Assembly: GCA_026260175.1 (NCBI GenBank)
Contig: JAKCWW010000615.1
Span: 36,759 to 100,758 of the forward strand
Direction of reading: 5' to 3'
DNA length: 64,000 bases
From: Reticulitermes lucifugus
Taxonomy: Eukaryota > Arthropoda > Insecta > Blattodea > Rhinotermitidae
The position numbers and the translations under genes are program-made. Positions 24,761-34,122 of the stretch are shown here, piece after piece (the first letter of the stretch is position 1; each line of letters opens with the position of its first letter). The notes beneath the pieces are model-generated. The model worked only from the letters and a program-made list of their open reading frames with translations. It had not been told where the DNA came from and did no database searches.

Positions 24761-26099
24761 GGATCAGGTAAAAACCAAATTTATAAATTTGTTATAAACC
24801 TCAGAAATGTAAATGGAAAAAGGGAAGATAATGGATTCTGAAATGAATGGTAGCAGGATTTACCACATTTTATCTCTTATTAACAAAGCCAAAAATAAAT
24901 GTTAATCTATTACTATTCTGGAATACCTCAACATACCTACGATTGTAAAACAATTGTATTATCTATGTTTAAATTATATTTTTGTAGTGCATTCATGTGA
25001 CGGAATATAGAAGTATTAGTAAGTGATATTAATATGTCAAATGGCTCTAAAAATCAAATGTCACTAAAAAGCGTTTATCTGTGGCAAGTATCCAATACTG
25101 AACACATCAGGATCGTAACTTTAAGACAAGCAAAATATCGGTACATAATGTAACTTGCACTGTTACTAGATCTAACTAAGGTATGGTATTACCCAGGTTA
25201 TCATAGGCGAAATGTGCCTGGCATATGTACTCATAAAATATAAGCCTGCTACTTCAAATCTTATTAAGTTCAACTGAGCTTCGCCATGTGTTAGTTCTTC
25301 TTTTATTTAAACACATTTAAGTAACGTTGATAAACTCTATGGTGTTACTCGACAGGATCACTGGAAATTATGGTTTAGGAATAATCTGAAATAAAATTGC
25401 AGAGGCCTATTTCAGTATCCTGTCCAGAATTTCTTTGAAAATCCTAAAAAAAATTATATCCCATACTTCTGAGTAAAGACAGGTGGTCTCCGGGTGCACG
25501 CCTTGAATAAGAAGTAGTGCTCACCATATCATTGATATAAATATCATAGCTTTTATCAATCACTCGAGGAAAATGGCCGTGACTTCCTACTTAACCCTTT
25601 GAGGCCTGAAGAATAAATACAGAGAATAAGAATGCAGTTAGTGTCAGAAACCATGTTGATTACGGTGAAAGTAAATATAAAGTGTTAATTTTAAAAGTTA
25701 ATATTATAATATTTCCAAAATCACGACTCGTCTAAAAGCACAGAATATGTGTGTTTATGTGTGTGTGTGTGTGAAAATAGGTGCGTGCGTGCATGCGTTC
25801 TGTAACTTTTACGCGAAGCAGTTTTCAACATCCTCTAAATTTAACTAAACTTCGGTTTTATGCATATATTCTTGCCTTCACTATCCCTCGTGCGACTTAC
25901 ATCTCTACCTCAAAGATTTCTCCGGTCGAGAGAAATAAATATTAAGTATTATTACTCTATTTATCATTATCTTAATTATCTGGCAGGCAAACCGAATATT
26001 ATTTGAGCCATATCCTGTTCGATCTACGGCCTGTTTGGTTCTGCATTAATTATTGTTACTATTTCATAAAGGGCTTGATTTTTTAAGAAAATCTGACAT
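24761..26099. other. No gene seen
   Basis: AT-rich with one GT microsatellite. Confidence 0.55.
25748..25798. repeat. (GT)n/(GTGC)n microsatellite
   Basis: TGTGTGTTTATGTGTGTGTG followed by GTGCGTGCGTGCATGCG. Confidence 0.9.
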
Positions 26100-26378
26100 G
26101 AAGTAGGTGCTTTGATTTTCTCTACAACTTTTATCTGAAACTTTTCTCCAACCAGGAAACATTTATCGGTACATTATCATAAGCATATTTAGGTGATGTT
26201 TATGTCTGATTTTAAAAACTTGAACTTTCTCAGCAGAACTTAATGGACGTCCCCACTCTCGAATTGCATGAAAATCCGTCCAGCGGGAGCCGAGATGATA
26301 CATGCGGACAGACGGAAGAACAGGCAGACACGAAGAAGCTAATAGTTGTTATCGCAAATTTGCAAACACGCCTAAAAC
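26100..26378 (-). repeat. Family C repeat, partial, minus strand
   Basis: Plus-strand reading GAAAATCCGTCCAGCGGGAG, CATGCGGACAGACGG and CAAATTTGCAAACACGCCTA is the reverse of the family 5' third, ending at the CGCCTAAAA boundary. The far half is missing. Confidence 0.7.
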
Positions 26379-27788
26379 TTGGGTAAGTATATTATGAAAA
26401 TTCTATCGTAATTTCCTAAATGTTAAATAAAGTCTTCAAAAATAATATTCATAACTAATATTTATACGGTATTTTCAAACAATTACTTCCGTAAGCAGTA
26501 GATTTGTATCTACACGAACTGAAAATCAAGATAACTACGGAATACAAATCTGCAAAGAAAGCATTCATAATCCCTATAGACCCCAAACCAGAGGAACTTC
26601 TTCCATTCTTTCAGTACCGTATGACTTTTCCATACAAGTAAAAACCTTGCAATGAATCAATAAAATTAACGCTCTTAGAAGAATCAGACTCACTGGACAT
26701 GGAACACTCTTGTTCTTAGGGACGTGTGTGAAGCGGTGAATAGTGATCGCCTTGTATAACGATGCCCATGCAGGCATGGAAACGTTAGTGATCGCACCAG
26801 AAACGACCAAGTGCTGGAAGTTAACAAACACTGCGTCGCTAGTCATTTCGAAAAAGATTGACTCTTTTCAGAGACAATGTCATTAAAGATTTTCGGCTTT
26901 AAATATTTTAAAGGCCATTTACAGCGAAAATAATTTGGTCTCTGTACACTCCTTGAAGGCATATGTGAGAATGGCGGTGTAGTTTTATGAATATGGCAGA
27001 GTGACATGTTGTCACACTGTATCACTGTTTGTATCGCGGCCATTCTCGCCTCTTTTGTAAAAAAGTGCCGAATTTTTAGGAACCCCTTACAGGAAATATG
27101 GATGCTGACATGACGGATTTCGTGAATGATATGTTATTGTTTGTATTTAATCCTTTTCATGTCTCACACTAGATTGGCTACGTCTCTTAAGTGTGATTTT
27201 GTTTGAGGTGGTTAGGGAAAGAAACGCTTCCCTGTATCTCCAGTTAGATAGAGTTAAATATTCGTGGGTCTTTAACAATATAAGCTATGCTTTGGCTTAC
27301 CACTGAAACACTAAAAAATTAAGGTACATTTAAAAGTCTAGATAAAGCTACGTAATCTCCCAGCATTACTGTTGGATGTACAGAACCAAGAGCATGTCAC
27401 AATTCAGTTCAATTTTTCATCAAACTGATATGAGTTATCCGTATAGGCATGTGATCGATGTTATTGAAACAGGTATTATATTGAAAGTGTTAAGATGAAG
27501 TTTGCCTCTTCTACAGCTAAGGGAGAGAGTATGAGAAAGTAAAGCGGGGAGTGGGGGGAGTTGCAAAGGAATAGTGTACCGCCGTATTTCTTAGTATAGG
27601 ATTTCCTCCCTAGTAAATCTTTAGACCTATATTATGCTGGCATCTAGTTAACTCAAAGACAAGTACACTAAGTAAGGGGGCATATAAGAACAGCCATTAT
27701 AATAGCAGGCTGATGTACAACATAATGGTGGCGCGATTATATGATGGTGGTGGTACTTGCAAAAACCAGACTTAGAAACAAGCCTTCA
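26379..27788. other. No gene seen
   Basis: A 90-codon minus ORF (26,846-26,574) has no recognised family. Confidence 0.5.
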
Positions 27789-28068
27789 TGTGAGTGGCTA
27801 GACTACGGGCTGGAAGACCGAGGAGTCGTGGCTCGATTCGCCGTAAGGACAGGAGGTTTCTCTTTTCTCTCAACGCCCACACTGGCTCTGGGGTCCACCC
27901 AGCCTCGCATGCGAGGAGTACAGGGCATCTTTCCTCGGGGGTAAAGTGACGGACGCGTGAATATGACAGCTAATGTCCATACAGTGACGGGGCCAAGAAT
28001 GAGTGGAGCCATAGGCATAGTTCTGCTCCTTCATACGCCTTCATGGTGTGCACAGGGACAAGGTAAAC
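27789..28068 (+). mobile_element. SINE-A copy (Arg/Pro-free subfamily b)
   Basis: Head TGAGTGGCTAGACTACGGGC with B-box remnant GTGGCTCGATTCG, then body CTGGGGTCCACCCAGCCTCG, GGGGGTAAAGTGACGGACGC and the subfamily-b 3' end CCTTCATGGTGTGCACAGGG. The subfamily label refers only to this 3' end. Confidence 0.7.
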
Positions 28069-28173
28069 TTCACGTCTTTACGTAAGGTTAAGGCGACGGC
28101 GCGACACATTATCTACTTTGTGACGTCTGTTATTCTTACTCACTCTGGAATGCACGCGGTTTAGTCTGGTAGA

Positions 28174-28210
28174 TACGTTTCGGAAAAATTTGCTGCCTCC
28201 ATCATCAGGG
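28174..28210 (-). ncRNA. Hammerhead-like stem-loop motif
   Basis: Minus strand: CCCTGATGATGGAGGCAGCA then AATTTTTCCGAAACGTATC. CTGATGA is intact, stem GGA/TCC with a long loop. The downstream CTACCAGACTAAACCGCGT matches the sequence after the motifs at 57.1 and 62.2 kb. Confidence 0.45.
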
Positions 28211-28617
28211 TGTTCATCTACCTTGTTGAGAGAGGTAACAGGTTTCTTCGAAACATCGATACATTGACCTATGTGTATCTGCAGATAATAGGGTGTCACA
28301 TTGCAGAAGACGCGTTTCTTCATTAGTCATTTCGATTACGTAGGGCGGGATGAATGACTGAGCAGAGATTGACCGACTGAAAACCTTTTGTCCAACCTTC
28401 ATGCGTAAGGTAAAGAATAACATTATATTGTACATAGGCGTACGGTGCATTATCATTATTTAACTCGTAAAATCTATGACAGAATTCTCTTCAACAAAAC
28501 AAATATCGTGTATTTTACAGTTCTTTTTTTTTACATGGTGAAGGGCCCCGCAGCTGATGCTACGGACGCAACACAGCCTTAAGGCATTTTGTGCAACCCC
28601 TGTGATGAAGATGAGCA

Positions 28618-28807
28618 GTTTTTTACCAAGTTTTACAAGTAATGGAGCACCAGTGGAGTGAAATTGACAGGGGAAAACCGACAACTCGCAGAAAATCCTG
28701 TCCCAGTGCCACTTTTTCCACCACAAATCTCACATGGACTTGACCTGGGATCGAACCCGGGCCTCCGTGGTGAGAGGCCGGCGACTAACCGCCTGAGCCA
28801 TTACAGT
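28618..28807 (-). mobile_element. SINE-D copy, minus strand
   Basis: Right side: A-box complement CTAACCGCCTGAGCCA (28,785-28,800) and B-box complement GGGATCGAACCC (28,747-28,758). Left: CCTGTCCCAGTGCCACTTTT and GTGAAATTGACAGGGGAAAA. Both promoter boxes are nearly canonical. Confidence 0.8.
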
Positions 28808-30427
28808 TGATTTAAGTTGTAATGCAAGCACTGAGAAATAAGAGAATTTTGGAGAAAAGTTATCTGCTTTTCCTTTCTGCTTACATCGGTTGACTATCCA
28901 GTCACACATTTCCTAGAAGAATACTTTATCGCCTGTCATTCTTAATGAAAACAGGCAACAAAATTAATCGCTTTCTTGCATAGCTAACTGTCCATACATT
29001 ACGATTTTAATCTTATGTCAATGAAGAGTTTAATAATATTTATTAGACCTAATTATTTTATAAATGCACACTGTATGACAGTTAGCATCAATACGTGTCG
29101 CTGTGTTCGATTGCACAAGGTGGCAGAGATTCTTCTACACTCCACCTCGTCGAGACTAATATACTGGGACCTATCCGGCCTCGTATTCAAAGGGGACAGC
29201 GAAACCACTTTCATGTAATGTCACAGCATTTAAAAACAAGTGAATATTTTTCTACTCACACGTACGTCTTCATGGGATGGTGTTTAGGCACAATGATAAT
29301 TTTATAATTATAAAATATAACCAACACCTATTAAATTGAAGTGTTTCTCTTTTTAAATATTATTTTCTCACCTTATATAAACATTTACATACAAATAATG
29401 TGTGATGCGAGAAGCATTACAACCCGTTAACCTTCATTTTTCATTAATTCTCTGCTATGGACAAGTGTCCCTAAAAAGTGTAACTATAAAACTTAAAAAA
29501 AACTCCTGCTGAAGAAGTGGTTGTAATCTGTCGTGTAGCTTGAATTTCCTCACGCATTTCAATCAAAACTTTAATAGAATTAAGTAATTCTTTCTGTGAT
29601 TATAAATAAAAGCGTCAAAAACAAATTTGTTTAGAACGATGCAAAATAATTTGACATAGAGAGTCGCAAACGCTTTCACAAAGAGCACACGTGTACGTAA
29701 CCTTAAAAAAGTCTTAAATTCTTAGGTTAATCAAAGATTTTCTCAGTAAATCGAGACAAGGTAATACACGAGTTTGGACAGCTTATATGTCACAGGAAGT
29801 TTCAATGACATCCTATTTAACTAAGCGTCTTCTTCAGTTCTTTTCCTTTCTCCTTTCTAATACCGTTTCATTCCGTCTCACTCTCTCCCAATTGTTTTAT
29901 CCAATATCTCTCTCTGGCTTCCCTTTTGCCCATGTTTTAATAATCCTTTCCCGTGTGTATGTGTCTACATCGCCCGATCAATCTTCGCGCGAAATTTAAT
30001 ACAGGGTACAAAGGCTCGTAGCTTGGTATTAACACAGCTCAATCACTAATCCCTGTGAATCGATCCCAAACTTTTTAATATGCAGAGCAAAGCGGGAAGG
30101 GAGGAAAGGAGAAAAGGGGCTAACCTGCCGGTAAGTGGTATGGGGGTTGGATGGAAGAGGGAATGTTGCGGAACAATATAGGTGCCCTGATGTGCAAATA
30201 TCGGGCGGGACTAGAGGAGATTCAAAATTACACCTGGGGTGGTACTGTGTTAAGGGTAAAAGAGAGAGAAACAATTTAGAAAGGGACAGAATAGGCTTTC
30301 ACGTACAGGATACAAACAAGAAGCCAGCTCTAAGTACAACAAAAGGAACTGTTTGAGGAGTTGATAAGTTCCCGTGGAAAGTAAAAAGCGAGGATATCAT
30401 TTCCAAAAATTGTGTCAACAAATTTCA
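28808..30427. other. No gene seen
   Basis: Short ORFs on both strands around 30,029-30,356; nothing recognisable. Confidence 0.5.
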
Positions 30428-30720
30428 GGTGTCTTTGCAAATTAATTGCGAATAACGACTACTAGTTTTTTCGTGTCTGTGCGTCCGTCATTCCGAATGT
30501 CCACATGCAACAGTGTGAATGTCATCTGTCAGATTTGCGTAAAATATCGTGCTAGATATTTTTGCTAAACTTTGTGGACATTTGCCGATTTTGGTTAAAA
30601 TCTGAACCGGTAACGGACGCTTAACACTAAGACCTACATACATTGAGAATAGAGGCTATTTCGTCTTGATTGATTTTCATAATGGGGACAGGTAATTTCT
30701 GTGTGTGATATTCCCTGAGG
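30428..30720 (+). repeat. Family C repeat, older diverged copy
   Basis: TGCAAATTAATTGCGAATAA, GACTACTAGTTTTTTCGTGT, TCCACATGCAACAGTGTGAA and TTTGGTTAAAATCTGAACCG keep the family order with many changes. Confidence 0.55.
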
Positions 30721-30735
30721 CCGTTTTTCTTTTCT

Positions 30736-31270
30736 AGGCGCGTTCGGAAAATTTGCTAAAAGCGGGCTATTATCTTCGTCATGTCTGTCTGTCTGTCTGC
30801 CTGCCTGTTCTTCCTTCTATCCGCATGGAACAACTCGGCTCTCACTGAACGGGTATTTATGAAATGTGATATTTGAATATTTTTCGAAATCTGTGGAGAA
30901 AGTTCAAGTTTTATCTAAATCCGGTAAGAATAACAGGTACTTTACATGAAGACCTATGTATGTTTATGCTATCTCGCTCAATTCTTCTAAGAACAGGATA
31001 TATATGTCAGAAAAAGGTGTAGAGAAAATCAAAACACACATTTTATGTTCAATAACTTTTTCCGAAAATAGTGCCGTTTATGAGATAATTTGGAAAAATA
31101 TGGTAGAGTCGGACAGGTCATCAATGACCAGAGGCCGCATGCGCATTGCATGCTGGATAAATAAGTCTACAGACACGCGCTCAGAATATGTAATATTTAT
31201 TGCTTTCCCACGGCAATAATCTTTAAGCGAAGGCGCCTCAATGTTACGTTTTAGCCCATTACTTATCCTG
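30736..31270 (+). repeat. Family C interspersed repeat
   Basis: Left edge TTCTAGGCGCGTTCGGAAAA, then GTCATGTCTGTCTGTCTGTC, ACAACTCGGCTCTCACTGAA, TTTACATGAAGACCTATGTA, CATTTTATGTTCAATAACTT and the GCATGCTGGATAA end. Sits immediately behind an older, more diverged copy in the same direction. Confidence 0.78.
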
Positions 31271-31685
31271 TTATGATGAAGACAGACCGTTTTATCTATT
31301 ATGTGCCATTTGAGGCCGAAAAAGAAAGTTGATGATCTAAATAATATGACTGAGCATGCTCGATTGAAAATTTCTTCGTTTAGGAGGTAAGGGGAAAAAA
31401 TACCTCGACTTTCTCATGATATGGAATACGATTCACTGTAAATCTGCTGCTAAGTTAAAGTAGAAATATTGGAGTGTGTGTTGCATATAACGTGGAAAGG
31501 CATATAAAATACTCACATATTCAATGCCTTTCTGGAAATTGTTCACTGATTTAAAATCTAGAGGCTATAACAGAAAGAAAGCCCCAGCAACGTTAGGGAC
31601 TGCAGATATTTTCTAACCTGTGTTGGCTTTGCCATGTAATATTTACAGCTGCTTAGCTGTACGCGGGTTAATTAATATTAGTAAC

Positions 31686-31866
31686 TCACCAAGACCAGCT
31701 CTACGGCTCATCCAGCCTCCTGTTTAATGACCTCCGGAGGTTCTTTCCCCGGGGATAAAGCGGCCGGCGAGAGAAACTGATATTTCACTCCATCCAGTGT
31801 CGAGATTAATAACAGCTGTAGCTGCATCTCCGATTCCCCTTACGCCTTCATAGCTTGGTGCTTAAT
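31686..31866 (+). mobile_element. SINE-A copy, 5' truncated
   Basis: Body only: GGCTCATCCAGCCTCCTGTT, CCCCGGGGATAAAGCGGCCG, CCATCCAGTGTCGAG and a 3' end CGCCTTCATAGCTTGGTGC. Head and B box absent. Confidence 0.6.
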
Positions 31867-32217
31867 GAGGCACATGGATGACTTTGCAATTGCTCTACGC
31901 TTCTTTCTGTACCGTCTTTTCTTCTGCCCAGTAGCCGCCATCGAATAAGTGTCCAAGTCTGACTGCCTTCGGTCTGGTCCTTTGATATGTCTTCAGAACC
32001 AATAGGCACATAAGCCCAGCAGCAAAGTGGCAGTTATGAGGGGGGTGTCTCTCAACTAACATATCACCTAAAATGTATATGAGTTATCACGAAACCTCAG
32101 CTCTAGACTCGTAATAATAACGTGGACGATATGTGAGCATGAGAATTCCTTCCACCCTAACCTCGGTCACTTCGCCGGGGAAGCGTCGCACAGCAACCGT
32201 TAATCCTACAAGCTGAC

Positions 32218-32407
32218 ATTTGTAGCTTCCGCCAACCTGCCGAAACAACGAACGACTGACCGATCAGACGACCCAACCGGCCAGCCGACCACGTACGACC
32301 GACCGGCGGCCTGACCGACCAACCAAATTACCGGTAACTGACCGACAGCCACCATCCAACTAACTATCCAAAAAACCAACCAACCAACCAACCAACCAAC
32401 CAACCAA
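32218..32407. repeat. Degenerate (CCGA)n / (CCAA)n tetranucleotide tract
   Basis: A 150-bp mosaic of CCGA, CCAA and GACC units (for example CGACCGACCGGCGGCCTGAC) ends in a pure (CCAA)n block at 32,374-32,407. The minus strand is open and codes for a Val/Gly/Trp-rich artefact. Confidence 0.85.
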
Positions 32408-32644
32408 AGAACTAAGTTAAGTAGGAAACTAGTGCCCAAGCATTTCTCTTATTATTTTAAACAATTTCTGCCTATGAAACGCATAGTCGTGATGCTAAAG
32501 CAGTGCCTTGTAATTGTTAAAGATGAGGGAGTACGCAGATGGGTTTAGCGTCCTATCTGAAGGCCTTGACGTGCTCATACTGAGGCCTGTGGTTGCTGGT
32601 GGGAGAAGGCTGCCTCTAGTCCTTGGGAGGAAATCTTTATTTTA

Positions 32645-32869
32645 ATGGATGGTCTCTTATTAACAAGCTCAGAGCAGTTCCTTAGAGCCTGCGACGTTCG
32701 GTACAGAAATAAGTGTGGTGTGCCCGTGTATGTTCGTGATATTTATGTGCCCAGCGGTAAATGCATTAGACCTGAATTGCTGAGTCTGCCAACCAAATCA
32801 TTCTCTGGATTTGAGGCAGAGGAAATGTTGTGCCTTGGGTTGCTGCTTGGTTGTAATTTTTGTGGGTGA
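32645..32869 (+). CDS. Unassigned 74-codon ORF with a Tudor-like C-terminal pattern, possible exon
   Basis: The frame from ATG 32,645 gives a hydrophobic start, then VPVYVRDIYVPSGKCIRPEL, then LLSLPTKSFSG. A strand, a loop and a phrase like 'xRPELLSLPxxA' are typical of the end of an extended Tudor domain, but the aromatic-cage residues are not evident and the match is by eye. A possible acceptor (TTCCTTAG) at about 32,676-32,683 and donors GCG|GTAAAT (32,756) and AAG|GTACAT (32,873) exist; none is decisive. It lies 1 kb upstream of the Nup88-like exon on the same strand, so it could be the end of a neighbouring gene, a processed remnant, or chance. I do not recognise a specific gene. Confidence 0.25.
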   Translation: MDGLLLTSSEQFLRACDVRYRNKCGVPVYVRDIYVPSGKCIRPELLSLPTKSFSGFEAEEMLCLGLLLGCNFCG

Positions 32870-33261
32870 ACAAGGTACATGTATGAAAGTTTCCATGCTT
32901 TACACTATGTACATTTATCTAGCAACAGAATTATACTCTTCTTAACATCTTATTCTCTGTGTCTTTACTGATGACATTTATGCGAGAAGTTAAAGCGATC
33001 GTGGTACAAAAGTGTAACTTGAGACAAAATTAAAAAGAAAGTTAAATTATAGACTAAATTTAATTTTCACATGTTGAATAGGTACACAGACTGCTGCATT
33101 ACTAATTATAATGTAATTATATCGTTAGGGATAAAAACCTCGTGTATGTAATTTATATTCATTCAGTAATATCCATATCATAAAATAGTTGCACATGAAA
33201 ACAAATGTAAAAACTAAGCTATATTTAGCTCAAATAATCACTATATACATTGCTTATATCT

Positions 33262-33460
33262 ATCTGCCACTGGACCCAAGGTTGCGGGTTCAATCCCGGC
33301 CGAGGTAGATGGATTTTTAAGGGTGATNNNNNNNNNNNNNNNNNNNNNNNNNNNNNNNNNNNNNNNNNNNNNNNNNNGGAAACCACCGCTGGTAAATTCT
33401 CCCATGACAACCTATGGCTTCGTGCCAGTAGGGTCACGACGCTCAGAAATGAGTATAAAC
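33262..33460 (+). mobile_element. SINE-F: fourth tRNA-like SINE, interrupted by the assembly gap
   Basis: CTGGACCCAAGGTTGCGGGT followed by TCAATCCCGGCCGAGG contains the B box GGTTCAATCCC. The body resumes after the gap with GGAAACCACCGCTGGTAAAT and CCTATGGCTTCGTGCCAGTA. The body is unlike SINE-A, -B and -D. Only one copy, so its limits are guesses. Confidence 0.5.
33328..33377. other. Assembly gap of 50 Ns
   Basis: Exactly 50 Ns inside the SINE-F copy. The round length suggests a placeholder gap of unknown true size, probably a collapse at the repeat. Confidence 0.98.
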
Positions 33461-33867
33461 GACTCGGTATATATCTAAAGAGGCAGCTCTATTTTATTGC
33501 AAATTGAGTGCAGCACAATAACCTAGAAAACACAGATAAAGTGCCAAGTGGTTGGATGAATTTACTGGTACACACAGACAGCATGGTAATTTTATAAGCT
33601 GGCTGACCTTCTTACTTTTAAAGAAGAGAGGTAAGTAGGTCAAAAAACAATTTCCAGGAAAATAAATCTTAATTTGCGTCACAAATGATATTAGGAGAAC
33701 ACTAGTGTAGGGCGATAGTTAAGAGCAAATAATGTCACTTTCAATGGTTGAGTTTCTCAGCAGACTACATATTGTTAATGTAAAACGTAAAGCTGTGTAT
33801 TATTTCAAGCAGTAATTGCTTTTGAGCAAGTTGCTTTTAAATTTGGCGCCTAGATTCTACTCTCGTG

Positions 33868-33882
33868 TGTATTTTCTTCACA
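33868..33882 (+). promoter_or_regulatory. Possible 3' splice acceptor just upstream of the Nup88-like start codon
   Basis: A pyrimidine-rich run ending TTTTCTTCACAG precedes the 5' untranslated stretch TTGGCAACATTGATATAAAC and the ATG at 33,907. If used, there is a non-coding first exon upstream. If not, transcription may start near here. The sequence cannot distinguish the two. Confidence 0.35.
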
Positions 33883-33906
33883 GTTGGCAACATTGATATA
33901 AACAAC

Positions 33907-34116
33907 ATGGCAGGTGGAACGGATAGTTTAGGACTAAGTGAACGAAAACTTTTTCAAATTGTGCGTGACCATCTTCCCAGTTTGGATCCTAAAACAAGGA
34001 GGATTATACAGTGCAAGGAAGATATATTATTTGTTTGGAATTCTAAAGACAGCTGCCTCTTGACCCTGAATGTAAAGACTTCAAATGATAACCATGCTGA
34101 TGAGCCAACTCACCAG
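33907..34116 (+). CDS. Nup88: First coding exon of a Nup88-like nuclear pore protein (partial gene)
   Basis: The exon encodes 70 residues starting MAGGTDSLGLSERKLFQIV and reaching the segment IIQCKEDILFVWNSKDSC, then a short acidic linker ending in HQ. That segment matches the pattern at the N-terminus of animal Nup88, where a hydrophobic strand, ELFLWDGEDS and another strand open the beta-propeller. Nup88 sits on the cytoplasmic face of the nuclear pore with Nup214 and acts in nuclear export; Drosophila calls it members only. The reading frame stays open past 34,116, but the CAG|GTAAGG at 34,114-34,120 is a near-perfect 5' splice site and the residues after it look intronic, so the exon should end there in phase 0. 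The ATG at 33,907 was preferred over the in-frame ATG at 33,865 because the latter lies before a possible splice acceptor (TTTTCTTCACAG, ending at 33,882). The full protein is about 700 residues in animals, so only a tenth is here. No further exon was recognised downstream. Assignment is from family recall, not alignment. Confidence 0.72.
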
Positions 34117-34122
34117 GTAAGG
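34117..34122 (+). promoter_or_regulatory. 5' splice donor of the Nup88-like exon
   Basis: The exon ends CAG and the intron begins GTAAGG, close to the insect consensus MAG|GTRAGT. Translation past this point (VRKENGNQYG...) no longer resembles Nup88, supporting use of the site. Confidence 0.7.

Noticed and set aside
29470-29545. Stem-loop family member at CTGCTGAAGAAGTGG
   Set aside because: No GAAAC partner and no stem; chance similarity.
32206-32439. 77-codon minus-strand ORF rich in Val, Gly and Trp
   Set aside because: It is a translation of the CCGA/CCAA tetranucleotide tract.
33262-33300. tRNA gene suggested by the GGTTCAATCCC box
   Set aside because: No matching acceptor stem, anticodon arm or A box at proper spacing; it is a SINE head.
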